Part shown: piece by piece, positions 15,782-24,064 of the stretch
Numbering within the stretch: position 1 is the stretch's first letter
Layout of the letters: each line of letters starts with the position of its first letter
DNA from: Rhizobium sp. ICMP 5592
Lineage (GTDB): Bacteria; Pseudomonadota; Alphaproteobacteria; Rhizobiales; Rhizobiaceae
Direction: 5' to 3'
Assembly: GCF_009498525.1 (NCBI RefSeq)
Contig: NZ_QSNT01000010.1
Location: 91,178 to 155,177, forward strand
Length of the DNA stretch: 64,000 nt
Program-made: the position numbers and the translations under genes
The notes under the pieces: model-generated
The model's input: the letters and a program-made list of their open reading frames with translations, nothing else
Database searches by the model: none
What the model was told of the DNA's origin: nothing

Positions 15782-17305
15782 ATGAACAACGATACGAATT
15801 CACAACGTGTGGAAGCAGCGGCATCACCGCTGCTTCTGTCGGCATCCGATGTCGCCAAGACCTTCAATAAAGTTCCTGCGCTGACTGATGGTCGAATTCA
15901 GTTGCGCTCTGGAACCGTCAATGCGCTGTGCGGCGGAAACGGTGCGGGAAAGTCAACCTTCCTCGGAATATTGATGGGCCTGTTGCAGCGCGATAGCGGC
16001 ACGATCTCAATTAAAGGAAAAACAGTTAGTTTCTCAACGCCGTCTGCGGCGCTCGATGGGGGAATCGCGATTATTACCCAGGAACTCAGTCCCTTCCTAG
16101 ATATGACCGTGGCCGAAAATCTCTATCTTGGGCGCGAGCAGCGTCGCGGCCGCTTTTTTGTCGATGATCGCCAAATGGAGCTGGACGCGGAAGAAATCCT
16201 CGGTCGTTTGAAGTTTCCGATCTCGCCCTGGGCGCGGCTTCGGGACCTCTCTCTCGCACAAGCGCAGCTCGTCGAGATTACAAAGGCAATAAGTCGCCGA
16301 AGTGAAATTTTGATCATGGATGAGCCGACGTCGGCCATTGGTGAGCGCGAAACCGTTATGCTTTTTGATGCAATCAGGACGCTGACCTCGCAGGGCGTGG
16401 GCATCATCTACGTTTCCCATCGGTTGACCGAAATTTTCGAGATTGCAGACGACTACACTGTATTTCGTGACGGCCGCTTCGTGGAAGCAGGCGCGATAAC
16501 CAATACGGATCGGCAGGGTCTAATTCGGTCCATCGTCGGCCGTGACTTGCTTGAGCACCGCCGCGAAAGCAAGACCTTTGAAAATGCAAAGCCTTTGCTG
16601 GAAGCACGTGGGTTTTCGTCGGGAACCAAGTTTGAAGGGATCGACGTCACGTTGCATGCGGGTGAGATCGTGGGTCTCTATGGCCTGCTGGGTTCGGGCC
16701 GCAGCGAATTCGTTAACGCGCTATACGGGATTGAACCCAGGGACACCGGGGAAGTTCTCATCGATGGATCGCCGGTTTCTCTGAAAACACCTGCCGATTC
16801 CATTGCGGCTGGTATATCTCTTGTGACGGAGGATCGAAAGCAAACGGGTCTTTCACTATCCGCCTCTGTCGCTCACAACATAACGATAGCGAACCTTTCA
16901 AGGTATTCATCGGTCGGGTTCATGAATTCCGCCGCTGAAGGTCGTAGTGTTAGAGAGCGTATCAAACGGTTTTCGATCAAGACCACGTCTCCAGACCTCG
17001 AAGTTCAAAAATTAAGCGGCGGAAATCAACAGAAGGTCGTGTTTTCCCGCTGCGTGGATACCAATCCGCGCGTCATCATTTGCGACGAGCCGACCCGAGG
17101 GGTCGATGAAGGGGCCAAGAGGGAGATTTACGCTTTCCTGGCGGAGTTCGTTGCAGCCGGAAATGCGGTTCTTATGGTCTCTTCGGAGATACCCGAAATC
17201 CTGGGCAACGCGGACAGAATCGTTGTGTTTCGTCGCGGCAAGATCGCCGGAACAGTGTCAGGCCCAAACGCTGATCAGGAAGCTCTGATCCATCTGGCCT
17301 CTTAG
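15782..17305 (+). CDS. Ribose-type sugar ABC transporter, double ATPase (second copy)
   Basis: This 507-residue double ABC protein is of the RbsA family. It has Walker A GGNGAGKSTFLGILMG, Walker B LIMDEPTSAIGE, the second-domain GLLGSGRSEFVNALYG, the signature KLSGGNQQKVVFSRC and CDEPTRGVDEGAKRE. The length and motif set match the ATPase at 7687-9207, with long shared blocks such as GIAIITQELSPF and GVGIIYVSHRL, so the two arose by duplication. It opens a plus-strand operon with a permease and binding protein in the reverse order of importance seen in E. coli rbs, where other genes intervene. Confidence 0.92.
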   Translation: MNNDTNSQRVEAAASPLLLSASDVAKTFNKVPALTDGRIQLRSGTVNALCGGNGAGKSTFLGILMGLLQRDSGTISIKGKTVSFSTPSAALDGGIAIITQELSPFLDMTVAENLYLGREQRRGRFFVDDRQMELDAEEILGRLKFPISPWARLRDLSLAQAQLVEITKAISRRSEILIMDEPTSAIGERETVMLFDAIRTLTSQGVGIIYVSHRLTEIFEIADDYTVFRDGRFVEAGAITNTDRQGLIRSIVGRDLLEHRRESKTFENAKPLLEARGFSSGTKFEGIDVTLHAGEIVGLYGLLGSGRSEFVNALYGIEPRDTGEVLIDGSPVSLKTPADSIAAGISLVTEDRKQTGLSLSASVAHNITIANLSRYSSVGFMNSAAEGRSVRERIKRFSIKTTSPDLEVQKLSGGNQQKVVFSRCVDTNPRVIICDEPTRGVDEGAKREIYAFLAEFVAAGNAVLMVSSEIPEILGNADRIVVFRRGKIAGTVSGPNADQEALIHLAS

Positions 17306-17335
17306 CCGCGCCCAAAGTCTGTGGAGATTTTTGCT

Positions 17336-18304
17336 ATGAATGCTCTGTCCTCGAAAGTTGGCGAGACCTCGATGGCGAGCACCATTGCTCGTTACGGTAT
17401 CGTCATCTCGTTTGTCCTTTTATTTGTCGTGCTTTCCGTTGCTTCACCAAATTTTCTGTCGACCAACAACCTTATCAATGTTCTCCGGCAGGTATCGATC
17501 AACGGTGTTCTTGCAGTTGGAATGACCTTCGTCATTCTGACAGCCGGGATTGACCTGTCGATCGGTTCAATCCTCGCACTTGCGGGCGCTGCAAGTGCCA
17601 GTTTGGTTACAGGTCCAGACGCTTTCAACCCCGCCGTCGCCTTTGTCGTTGGCCTACTCGCAGGGTCGATCTGTGGCGCAATTAATGGCTTTTTCATTGC
17701 CTATTTCAGGGTCCCCGCGTTTGTCACCACGCTCGGCATGCTGAGCGTCGCACGTGGCGCAACCCTTCTCTATTCCGGCGGGCGTCCAATCCCCAATCTT
17801 AGTGCTGGTTTTCGTTGGCTAGGCCAAGGCTCAGTTGTCGGTATCCCCGTGCCCGTCATTATCTTTGCGATCGTTTTCGCCGTAGCGGCGGTTGTGCTCC
17901 GATACACCGTTTACGGTCGACGCATCTATGCGGTTGGTGGCAATCCCCGCAGCGCAAAGACCAGCGGCATCGACGTCAGCGCAACCATTTTCTCCGTCTA
18001 TGTGATCATGGGGGCTTTGGCGGGGGTCGCAGGCGTCATGTTGACGGCTCGCACGACTTCCGCGTTGCCTCAGGCTGGCCTTGGCTACGAGCTTGATGCA
18101 ATCGCGGCGGTTGTCATCGGTGGCACCAGCCTCACCGGGGGCGTCGGCCGGATTGGATACACGTTGGTGGGTGTCCTCATTATTGGCATGATCAGCAATG
18201 GCCTCGATCTGATGGGAGTCTCTTCCTACTACCAGCAAATCATCAAGGGCTCGATCATCGTACTTGCAGTTCTTATCGATCGGTCGCGTTCAAGGGCTGA
18301 CTGA
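17336..18304 (+). CDS. Ribose-type sugar ABC transporter permease (second copy)
   Basis: This is a 322-residue RbsC-type membrane protein. Hallmarks are QVSINGVLAVGMTFVILTAG, IDLSIGSILALAGAAS, PAFVTTLGMLSVARGATLLY, IYAVGGNPRSAKTSGIDV and YELDAIAAVVIGGTSLTGG. I chose the ATG at 17336, which has GGAG about ten bases upstream, over an in-frame GTG at 17321. The gene follows the ATPase by 30 bases and precedes the binding protein by 45 bases. It closely resembles the permease at 6712-7674. Confidence 0.9.
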   Translation: MNALSSKVGETSMASTIARYGIVISFVLLFVVLSVASPNFLSTNNLINVLRQVSINGVLAVGMTFVILTAGIDLSIGSILALAGAASASLVTGPDAFNPAVAFVVGLLAGSICGAINGFFIAYFRVPAFVTTLGMLSVARGATLLYSGGRPIPNLSAGFRWLGQGSVVGIPVPVIIFAIVFAVAAVVLRYTVYGRRIYAVGGNPRSAKTSGIDVSATIFSVYVIMGALAGVAGVMLTARTTSALPQAGLGYELDAIAAVVIGGTSLTGGVGRIGYTLVGVLIIGMISNGLDLMGVSSYYQQIIKGSIIVLAVLIDRSRSRAD

Positions 18305-18349
18305 AAATTCAGCGATGGCACGACGCCGTCGTCTAGTGGAGGAAAGTGC

Positions 18350-19363
18350 ATGAAACTAACCAGACGAGTGCTTATGGCAGCTGCTGCCAGCGTTACAATG
18401 ATCGCATCGCTAGCCTTCGGGGTACCTGCAAACGCGAAACCCCTAAAGATCGCGGCAATCGTTCAAAGCCTGAACACGGAATATAACGTGTTATGGGCTG
18501 ACGCGGCAAAGGCTCACCCAGCCCTGGCGGATGGCACAGCTACCTTGACCATCCTCGATGGCCGCCAAGATGTTCTCACGCAGTCCAATCTTTTCGATAC
18601 CGCGATCACCGAAAAGTATGACGCGATCATCTTTATTCCGGTTGATATTGATGCCGGCAACGATCCCATTCAACGTGCGAAGCAAGCGGGCATCCCTGTC
18701 TTTGGCTCCAACACCGTTGTATCGCAGGTCGAACTCTATGACTCTTATATAAATTCCAACGATGTCGAAGCGGGAGAACTTCTTGCCAAAGCTGTGATCG
18801 ACAAAACAGGAAAAGACGCCAAACTGGTCCTGCTTGAAGGTATGCTCGGCCAGTCGGCCCAGGTTCAAAGACTGCAAGGTATTCAGAATGTTCTGAAAGC
18901 AAATCCGGGGGTGACGCTGCTGGCACAGAACACAGCCAATTGGTCGCGAGCCGAGGCCATCACGTTAATGGAGAACTTTCTCACGTCGCATGGAGACGAT
19001 ATTCAGGGCGTCTTGGCCGAGAATGATGAAATGGCCGTCGGTGCAGTCGAAGGAATTCGCTCTCATGGACTTGACCCGAAGAAAATCCCTGTCGCAGGCG
19101 TTGACGGCATCAAGGACGCGTTGGACGCCGTAAAGCGTGGCGACCAAGCCATGTCAATTCTGCAGGATGCGAAAGGTCAGGCCCAAGGGGCCATTGATCT
19201 TGCGCTTAATAAGCTGGTTGGCCAAGGCTACAAGCCCCGCGCAGCGGTTTGGGACGCAAACGGCGGCACGCTTGCCTGGAATGGCGGCAAAGAACAACAT
19301 TATTATGTTCCATGGCTCGCGGTCACGTCCGAAAACGTCGACAAGGTGCTTTCTGATAAGTGA
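18350..19363 (+). CDS. Ribose-type sugar ABC transporter, substrate-binding protein (second copy)
   Basis: This is a 337-residue periplasmic binding protein with a signal peptide (KLTRRVLMAAAASVTMIASL, cleavage likely after VPANA). The mature part has the RbsB-like layout with FIPVDIDAGNDPIQRAKQAG, GSNTVVSQVELYDSYI, LLEGMLGQSAQVQRLQG and PVAGVDGIKDALDAVKRG. A GGAGGAAA ribosome site precedes the ATG. It resembles the protein at 5587-6594 throughout but differs in the region GSN--VSQVELYDSYINSND, part of the ligand-facing edge, so the two may prefer different sugars. It ends the operon. Confidence 0.88.
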   Translation: MKLTRRVLMAAAASVTMIASLAFGVPANAKPLKIAAIVQSLNTEYNVLWADAAKAHPALADGTATLTILDGRQDVLTQSNLFDTAITEKYDAIIFIPVDIDAGNDPIQRAKQAGIPVFGSNTVVSQVELYDSYINSNDVEAGELLAKAVIDKTGKDAKLVLLEGMLGQSAQVQRLQGIQNVLKANPGVTLLAQNTANWSRAEAITLMENFLTSHGDDIQGVLAENDEMAVGAVEGIRSHGLDPKKIPVAGVDGIKDALDAVKRGDQAMSILQDAKGQAQGAIDLALNKLVGQGYKPRAAVWDANGGTLAWNGGKEQHYYVPWLAVTSENVDKVLSDK

Positions 19364-19377
19364 AGGCTCTATTTTGA

Positions 19378-19396
19378 AGGGCATCGCGCATGCCCT
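19378..19396 (+). terminator. Hairpin after the second transporter operon
   Basis: AGGGCAT-CGCGC-ATGCCCT is a perfect 7-bp inverted repeat 14 bases after the binding-protein stop. The following sequence is CTCACGG, not T-rich, so this would be a weak or Rho-assisted terminator. Confidence 0.4.
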
Positions 19397-19777
19397 CTCA
19401 CGGTCATTCAGGGACAGCAGTTTTCCACGCGCCGCCGCTTGTGATCGACAGCGGCGGCCGGCATTACCTTGTGGGAAACGGTTTTGGTTATCGCTTAAGC
19501 GGCGTCCCGGAGCCGCCGCGTCGCATAGCCGCGAATACGTCGTTCTGTTCCCTTGCGGGAAGCGCCTATCAGAGCCAGAAACCGCGTACGTTAGACAACT
19601 GCTGCGACACGGGGTTATCGGAGAGGGGTGTAGCCAGTAGATGATTATCGCCCATCGGATATTCAAGTGCTCATCCACGCGGCGCTTGCGACCGCTGGAG
19701 CGAACTCAAATTGGATAAAACTTGGATGCAAGGTCAAGTCCAGTACAAGACCGACCTACGCACGAATCGCTGTTCGA
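19397..19777. other. Gene-free spacer between sugar locus and TetR gene
   Basis: Several short frames exist on both strands but none shows recognisable family features or a convincing ribosome site. I see several GC-rich inverted segments around 19440-19560 but no defined element. Confidence 0.35.
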
Positions 19778-20323
19778 TCAGTTGCGAATAATGCTCTCGA
19801 CTGTTTCGAGTAACGCCTTCCGGTCGTCCGGCGTCCGGGTGACCGTCGCGCGCGCGAGGTAGCCTTCATAAAGAACACACAAGATTCGCGCGGTGTGGGC
19901 TGACCGGTCCGAGAAGCGCGAACAAATGGCCTCAATTTCCGTTCTCAGCTTTTCCTTGTGCTCCCGCGCTAGCGTCGCAAGGCTCGGAACGTCGCTGTAT
20001 TCCGCCAGCATCATGATGAAGGCGCAACCGCGAAAGCCATGACGCTGTACCCGATCCGCCAGATCGCTGAATATGGCCGAGATCTGGTCGCGGGGAGCAT
20101 CATGAAGCGCGACAACCTTGAAGAAGTTTCGCATCGCTGCTTCGTGCCTTGCTCTGACGTAAGCTTCGATCAGGCTCTCCTTCGAGCGGAAGTTTCTGTA
20201 AAAGCTGTCCTTCGATACGCCGCTTTCCTCAATCAGACGATTGATGCCGACCGCGTGTATGCCGTGTTGATAAAATAGCCGATCAGCTGTCTCGATGATT
20301 GTTTCCCGCAGGCTCTTTTCCAT
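19778..20323 (-). CDS. TetR-family transcriptional regulator
   Basis: The regulator is 181 residues from the ATG at 20323, preceded by AGGA; the frame is open to 20410 but the extra 29 residues look non-native. The N-terminal helix-turn-helix is typical of TetR proteins (IIETADRLFYQHGIHAVGI, then RLIEESGVSKDSFYRNFRSK). The C-terminal domain (about residues 50-181) is helical, with RQRHGFRGCAFIMMLAEY-like features of the TetR_C_11/YxaF-like group, and should bind a small ligand. It is divergent from the first dipeptide-type transporter module, so it probably represses or gates that promoter. Confidence 0.87.
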   Translation of the reverse strand: MEKSLRETIIETADRLFYQHGIHAVGINRLIEESGVSKDSFYRNFRSKESLIEAYVRARHEAAMRNFFKVVALHDAPRDQISAIFSDLADRVQRHGFRGCAFIMMLAEYSDVPSLATLAREHKEKLRTEIEAICSRFSDRSAHTARILCVLYEGYLARATVTRTPDDRKALLETVESIIRN

Positions 20324-20710
20324 ATCGATTCCTGAATGTTTTATCGCCGTTTCCACGACTGGCCTCCGCTTCAGTTTCCTACCACCCGCCCATCTGCCCT
20401 TCAACGGCACGGAAGGTCGCCCTGGATATCCACACTCTTCCCCTGCCGCACAACTGACAGCACTTCTGGCGACGAGTGTACGATAGTTTATTAATTCTAT
20501 TTCATCTATCGAGTTAGTAGATTATCTCTGGAATCTTGTCGCTCGCACATCTAAAAACAGACAATTCTGTACGGCACTCGCGTTTCGTAGCTACGCGAAA
20601 TCTTATTTTGTAACAATGGTTTGAACGATTGCAAGCCATCCGAATTTGAAGGCACCGGCGGGCCGCATGGTGTTCACGGTGTCGAGAAACTTTAGCGAGA
20701 AGGATTTGTA
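20324..20710. promoter_or_regulatory. Divergent control region between TetR and transporter module 1
   Basis: No gene lies in these 387 bases. The part at 20480-20520 is AT-rich and holds CGATAG (20481-20486) and its inverse CTATCG (20506-20511) 19 bases apart, a possible dimer site for the TetR protein. The binding-protein gene has GAAGGA upstream of its ATG. Confidence 0.4.
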
Positions 20711-22249
20711 ATGCAGTCAACCCGTCGTACTTTCGTCAAGCTGTTGTCAAGCGGGGTCTTTCTGCCGGTTGCCACCGCCGTCGGCCTTTCGCGCGCATCG
20801 AACGCGTTTGCGGCCGATCAAAAGGTACTCTCAATAGCTCAGGGCAACGACATTCTGTCGCTTGATCCGGCCGATCATGGCAACAACAGCACGGAATCGG
20901 CGCTCGTCAATATTTACGATTATTTGGTGACGAAGGATTTTTCCGGCGAAACGCTGGTGTTCACCCCGAACCTTGCGAAGTCGTGGTCGACCAACGACCA
21001 GGTGCGCTGGCTTTTCAAGCTGCGTGAAGACGTTCGCTGGCACGACGGGCGCAAGTTCACCGCCAACGATGTTAAGTTCACCGTCGAGCGGACGCAGGGC
21101 GACCCGAAGCTGAAAAGCACGAGCAAGTTCTCTTCCGTGAAAGGCGTAAAGGTTGTCGACGACCACACCCTGGAAATCGAGACGAAGTATCCAAACCCGC
21201 TGCTGCTCCACGCTTTTGTCGGCAATGGCGCCGGCATTCTGCCGCAGCAGGCTTTCGAGGCGGCAGGCGACAAGGAAACGTTTTTCCGCAATCCGATCGG
21301 CACCGGTCCCTACAGGTTCAAGGAATGGCGCAAGGCCGACCGGCTGGTTCTGGAGAAGAATACCGACTGGTGGGGCGGCCAGCCGAAATGGGATTCGGTG
21401 GTCATCCGCGCCATTCCGGAAACGGCGACACGCGTGTCTGAGTTCATCACCGGCGGCGTTGACATCGCGGTGAATATTCCGCCGGAGGATATCGAGCGCA
21501 TCAAGGCCAATCAGGGTACTCGCATTATCTCCTTCGATATTGCCCGTAATCTGGCACTGCATGTCCGCACCGGAGAAAAATGGGTCACCCACGATCCGCG
21601 TGTGCGCGAGGCGATTGACCTTGCCATTGACCGCGAAACGATCGCCCGCCAGGTGGTCAACGGTTACGGTTCGCCCACGCGCGGTTTCTTCCCAAAGAAA
21701 ATTCCAGGGTCGAATCCGCAGTTGAGCGCCAACCTCCCCTATGATCCGGAGAAAGCCCGCGCGCTGTTGCGCGTGGCCGGCAAGGAAGGTGCAACGATCA
21801 AGCTCAGCACGCCAAGCGGTCGTTATGTCAAGGATCGGGAGATTTCCGAGGCCATTGTCGGCTATCTGGAAGATGCCGGTTTCAGCCCGCAGCTCGAAGT
21901 TCTCGACTGGACCATTTATAACAGCCGCCTGACCGCAGACGGCTTTGGCGAGCTTTATCTTTGGGGGATGGGATCCTACACCGACGGCTCCTCGCTGTTC
22001 CAGGACGACTTCAAGCGTCACTACGAATGGGCGGACCCCGAATTCGATAGTCTGCGCGAAAAAGTCCGCAATGCTGGCAGCGAGGACGAGCGGCTTACGA
22101 TCCTGCGCCGGGCGCAGGAAATCGTCGCCGACCAGCGCGTCCGCATCGGCCTGATCTATCCGCAATCGATCTACGGCGTGAACGACCGCGTGAAATTCGA
22201 CGGCCGCTTCGACGAAATGATCTTTGCCGAGGACGTGGTTCCGGCATGA
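20711..22249 (+). CDS. Dipeptide-family ABC transporter substrate-binding protein, module 1 (Tat signal)
   Basis: This is a 512-residue SBP_bac_5-family protein. The start MQSTRRTFVKLLSSG has a twin-arginine motif and is followed by a hydrophobic stretch and FAADQ, so export is probably by Tat. The mature protein shows the cluster 5 layout: DILSLDPADHGN, W-KLREDVRWHDGRKFTANDVKFT (a family signature), NPIGTGPYRFKEW, and a C-terminal RRAQEIVADQ-VRIGLIYP. Such proteins bind peptides, nickel, glutathione or other small compounds. It is the first gene of module 1 and is directly overlapped by the DppB-like permease gene. The ligand is unknown; the linked monooxygenase and cysteine synthase suggest an organosulfur compound. 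Confidence 0.88.
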   Translation: MQSTRRTFVKLLSSGVFLPVATAVGLSRASNAFAADQKVLSIAQGNDILSLDPADHGNNSTESALVNIYDYLVTKDFSGETLVFTPNLAKSWSTNDQVRWLFKLREDVRWHDGRKFTANDVKFTVERTQGDPKLKSTSKFSSVKGVKVVDDHTLEIETKYPNPLLLHAFVGNGAGILPQQAFEAAGDKETFFRNPIGTGPYRFKEWRKADRLVLEKNTDWWGGQPKWDSVVIRAIPETATRVSEFITGGVDIAVNIPPEDIERIKANQGTRIISFDIARNLALHVRTGEKWVTHDPRVREAIDLAIDRETIARQVVNGYGSPTRGFFPKKIPGSNPQLSANLPYDPEKARALLRVAGKEGATIKLSTPSGRYVKDREISEAIVGYLEDAGFSPQLEVLDWTIYNSRLTADGFGELYLWGMGSYTDGSSLFQDDFKRHYEWADPEFDSLREKVRNAGSEDERLTILRRAQEIVADQRVRIGLIYPQSIYGVNDRVKFDGRFDEMIFAEDVVPA

Positions 22250-23163
22250 ACCCGCGTTATCTGCTGCGTTCGCTGCTTCAGATCGTTCCGGTCCTCTACA
22301 TCGTGTCGCTGATCGTCTTCATCCTCGTCTATCTGACAGGTGATCCTTCGGCGCTGCTGGTGCCAGAGGATGCAACCGAAGCAGACCGGCTGGCGCTGGT
22401 GGCTGCGTGGGGTCTCGATCAGCCTTGGTACGTGCAATACCTGGTCTACATGCGGAATATATTGAGCGGCGATTTCGGTGTCTCCTACCGTTATGGAACG
22501 GAGGCGCTGCCCATCGTACTCGAGCGCATTCCCGCAACACTGCTCCTGACCGCCGGCGCACTGGGTGTGGCCATCGCCATTGCCGTGCCCAGCGGTATCA
22601 TCGCGGCCCTAAAGCATAACACCGCTTCAGACGTCATCGTCTCCGGCATTTCGGTTCTCGGAAAAGCCATGCCGACGTTCTGGGTCGGCATCATGTTGGT
22701 GCTGATCTTCGGCGTCTGGCTGCGCGTTCTTCCTGTTTCAGGCGGCGGCAGCCTCGCGCATCTCATCTTGCCCGCGGTAACACTTGGAATAGGCTTCGCG
22801 GCCGATCTCACCAAACTCATCCGCGCCAGCATGCTGGAGGTTCTCGGCCGCGATTACGTCCGTACGGCGCGTGCCAAGGGCATTCCCGACCGGGTGATCA
22901 TATTCAACCATGTCCTGCGCAACGCTCTCATTCCAGCGCTGACCATGACCTCGCTGCACGTAATCGCTCTTCTGGGCGGAGCGCTCGTCACTGAAACGGT
23001 GTTCGCCTGGCCGGGACTCGGGCTGCTGGTGGTCAACGCGATCTACACGAAGGACATGGCGGTCATCCAGATCGCGGTGTTCGTCATCACGCTGATGACG
23101 CTTCTCATCAACTTCGCGACCGATCTGCTCTACCGGGCGATCGATCCGCGTATCAAGCTATAA
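22246..23163 (+). CDS. Dipeptide-family ABC permease 1, module 1 (DppB-like)
   Basis: This 305-residue inner-membrane permease has six predicted membrane segments. DppB hallmarks are the N-terminal RYLLRSLLQIVPVLYIVSLI helix, the GLDQPWYVQYLVYMRNILSG block, DFGVSYRYGTEALPIVLERI, and the cytoplasmic EAA-type loop DYVRTARAKGIPDRVIIFNH. The ATG overlaps the previous stop (ATGA), so translation is coupled. Confidence 0.92.
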   Translation: MNPRYLLRSLLQIVPVLYIVSLIVFILVYLTGDPSALLVPEDATEADRLALVAAWGLDQPWYVQYLVYMRNILSGDFGVSYRYGTEALPIVLERIPATLLLTAGALGVAIAIAVPSGIIAALKHNTASDVIVSGISVLGKAMPTFWVGIMLVLIFGVWLRVLPVSGGGSLAHLILPAVTLGIGFAADLTKLIRASMLEVLGRDYVRTARAKGIPDRVIIFNHVLRNALIPALTMTSLHVIALLGGALVTETVFAWPGLGLLVVNAIYTKDMAVIQIAVFVITLMTLLINFATDLLYRAIDPRIKL

Positions 23164-23173
23164 GTGTGAACTG

Positions 23174-24064
23174 ATGGCGCTCCAAGACACCGTCGGCTTT
23201 GAGACCGCCCGAGAGAGGGTCGGCGGCGCGCTGCGCGCGCTTCTGACCAGCCGTAACGGGTGTGTGGGCGTCCTGATCCTCGGGATCATCGTCCTCGTCG
23301 CGCTTTTTGCCGATTATCTACCGCTGCCCAGCCCGCGCCAGCGCAATCTCAACCTGAAATTCGTACCGCCGATCTGGGCGGAAGGGGGACTGTCCGGTTA
23401 TTGGCTCGGCACGGACGGCCAGGGGCGGGACGTTCTCGCACGCGTTGTCTACGGCGCGAGAACGTCGCTCATCGTCGGCCTTGCGGCAGTGGCGTTCTCC
23501 GGGGCCATCGGCCTGGTGCTGGGGCTTATCGCTGGCTATCGCGGTGGGCTGCTCGACGCCATGCTGATGCGAGTGATCGACGCGATGTTGGCGATACCCA
23601 CCATGCTGTTCATGCTGGTGGTGGCGCTGGTGGCGGGTAGCGGCATGTTGCCGCTCGTCAGCGTCATCGCCGTCACCAACTGGGTGGTCTATGCACGGCT
23701 CGTGCGGGCGGAAGTGCTTCACATCAAGGAAATGGAATTCGTCAGCGCCGCCCGGATCAGCGGGGTCAGCCAGGCACGGATCATTTTGCGGCATATTCTC
23801 CCCAACACGATCTCGGCCTTCGTGGTGGTCGCCACGCTTAACATCGGTTCGGTGATCCTTGCCGAATCCTCCCTCAGCTTCCTCGGCTTCGGCATCCAGC
23901 CGCCCGAAGTCTCCTGGGGGCAGATGCTCAGCGACGGGCGGCAATCGCTGGCGACAAGCTGGTGGGTGGCAACGTTCCCCGGCGTGGCGCTGACTCTGAC
24001 GGTGTTCAGCATCATCCTGATCGGCGATTGGCTGCGAGACTATCTGGACCCGAGGATGCCATGA
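23174..24064 (+). CDS. Dipeptide-family ABC permease 2, module 1 (DppC-like)
   Basis: This 296-residue permease has the DppC layout: an N-terminal anchor helix (VGVLILGIIVLVALFADYLP), the WLGTDGQGRDVLARVVYGAR motif, and the EAA loop EFVSAARISGVSQARIILRH. It would pair with the preceding DppB-like protein. The end overlaps the ATPase start by four bases (ATGA). Confidence 0.92.
   Translation: MALQDTVGFETARERVGGALRALLTSRNGCVGVLILGIIVLVALFADYLPLPSPRQRNLNLKFVPPIWAEGGLSGYWLGTDGQGRDVLARVVYGARTSLIVGLAAVAFSGAIGLVLGLIAGYRGGLLDAMLMRVIDAMLAIPTMLFMLVVALVAGSGMLPLVSVIAVTNWVVYARLVRAEVLHIKEMEFVSAARISGVSQARIILRHILPNTISAFVVVATLNIGSVILAESSLSFLGFGIQPPEVSWGQMLSDGRQSLATSWWVATFPGVALTLTVFSIILIGDWLRDYLDPRMP

Noticed and set aside
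20831..22165. A 444-codon minus-strand open frame
   Set aside because: It lies opposite the first module binding-protein gene, has no family features and reflects the codon bias of the real gene.
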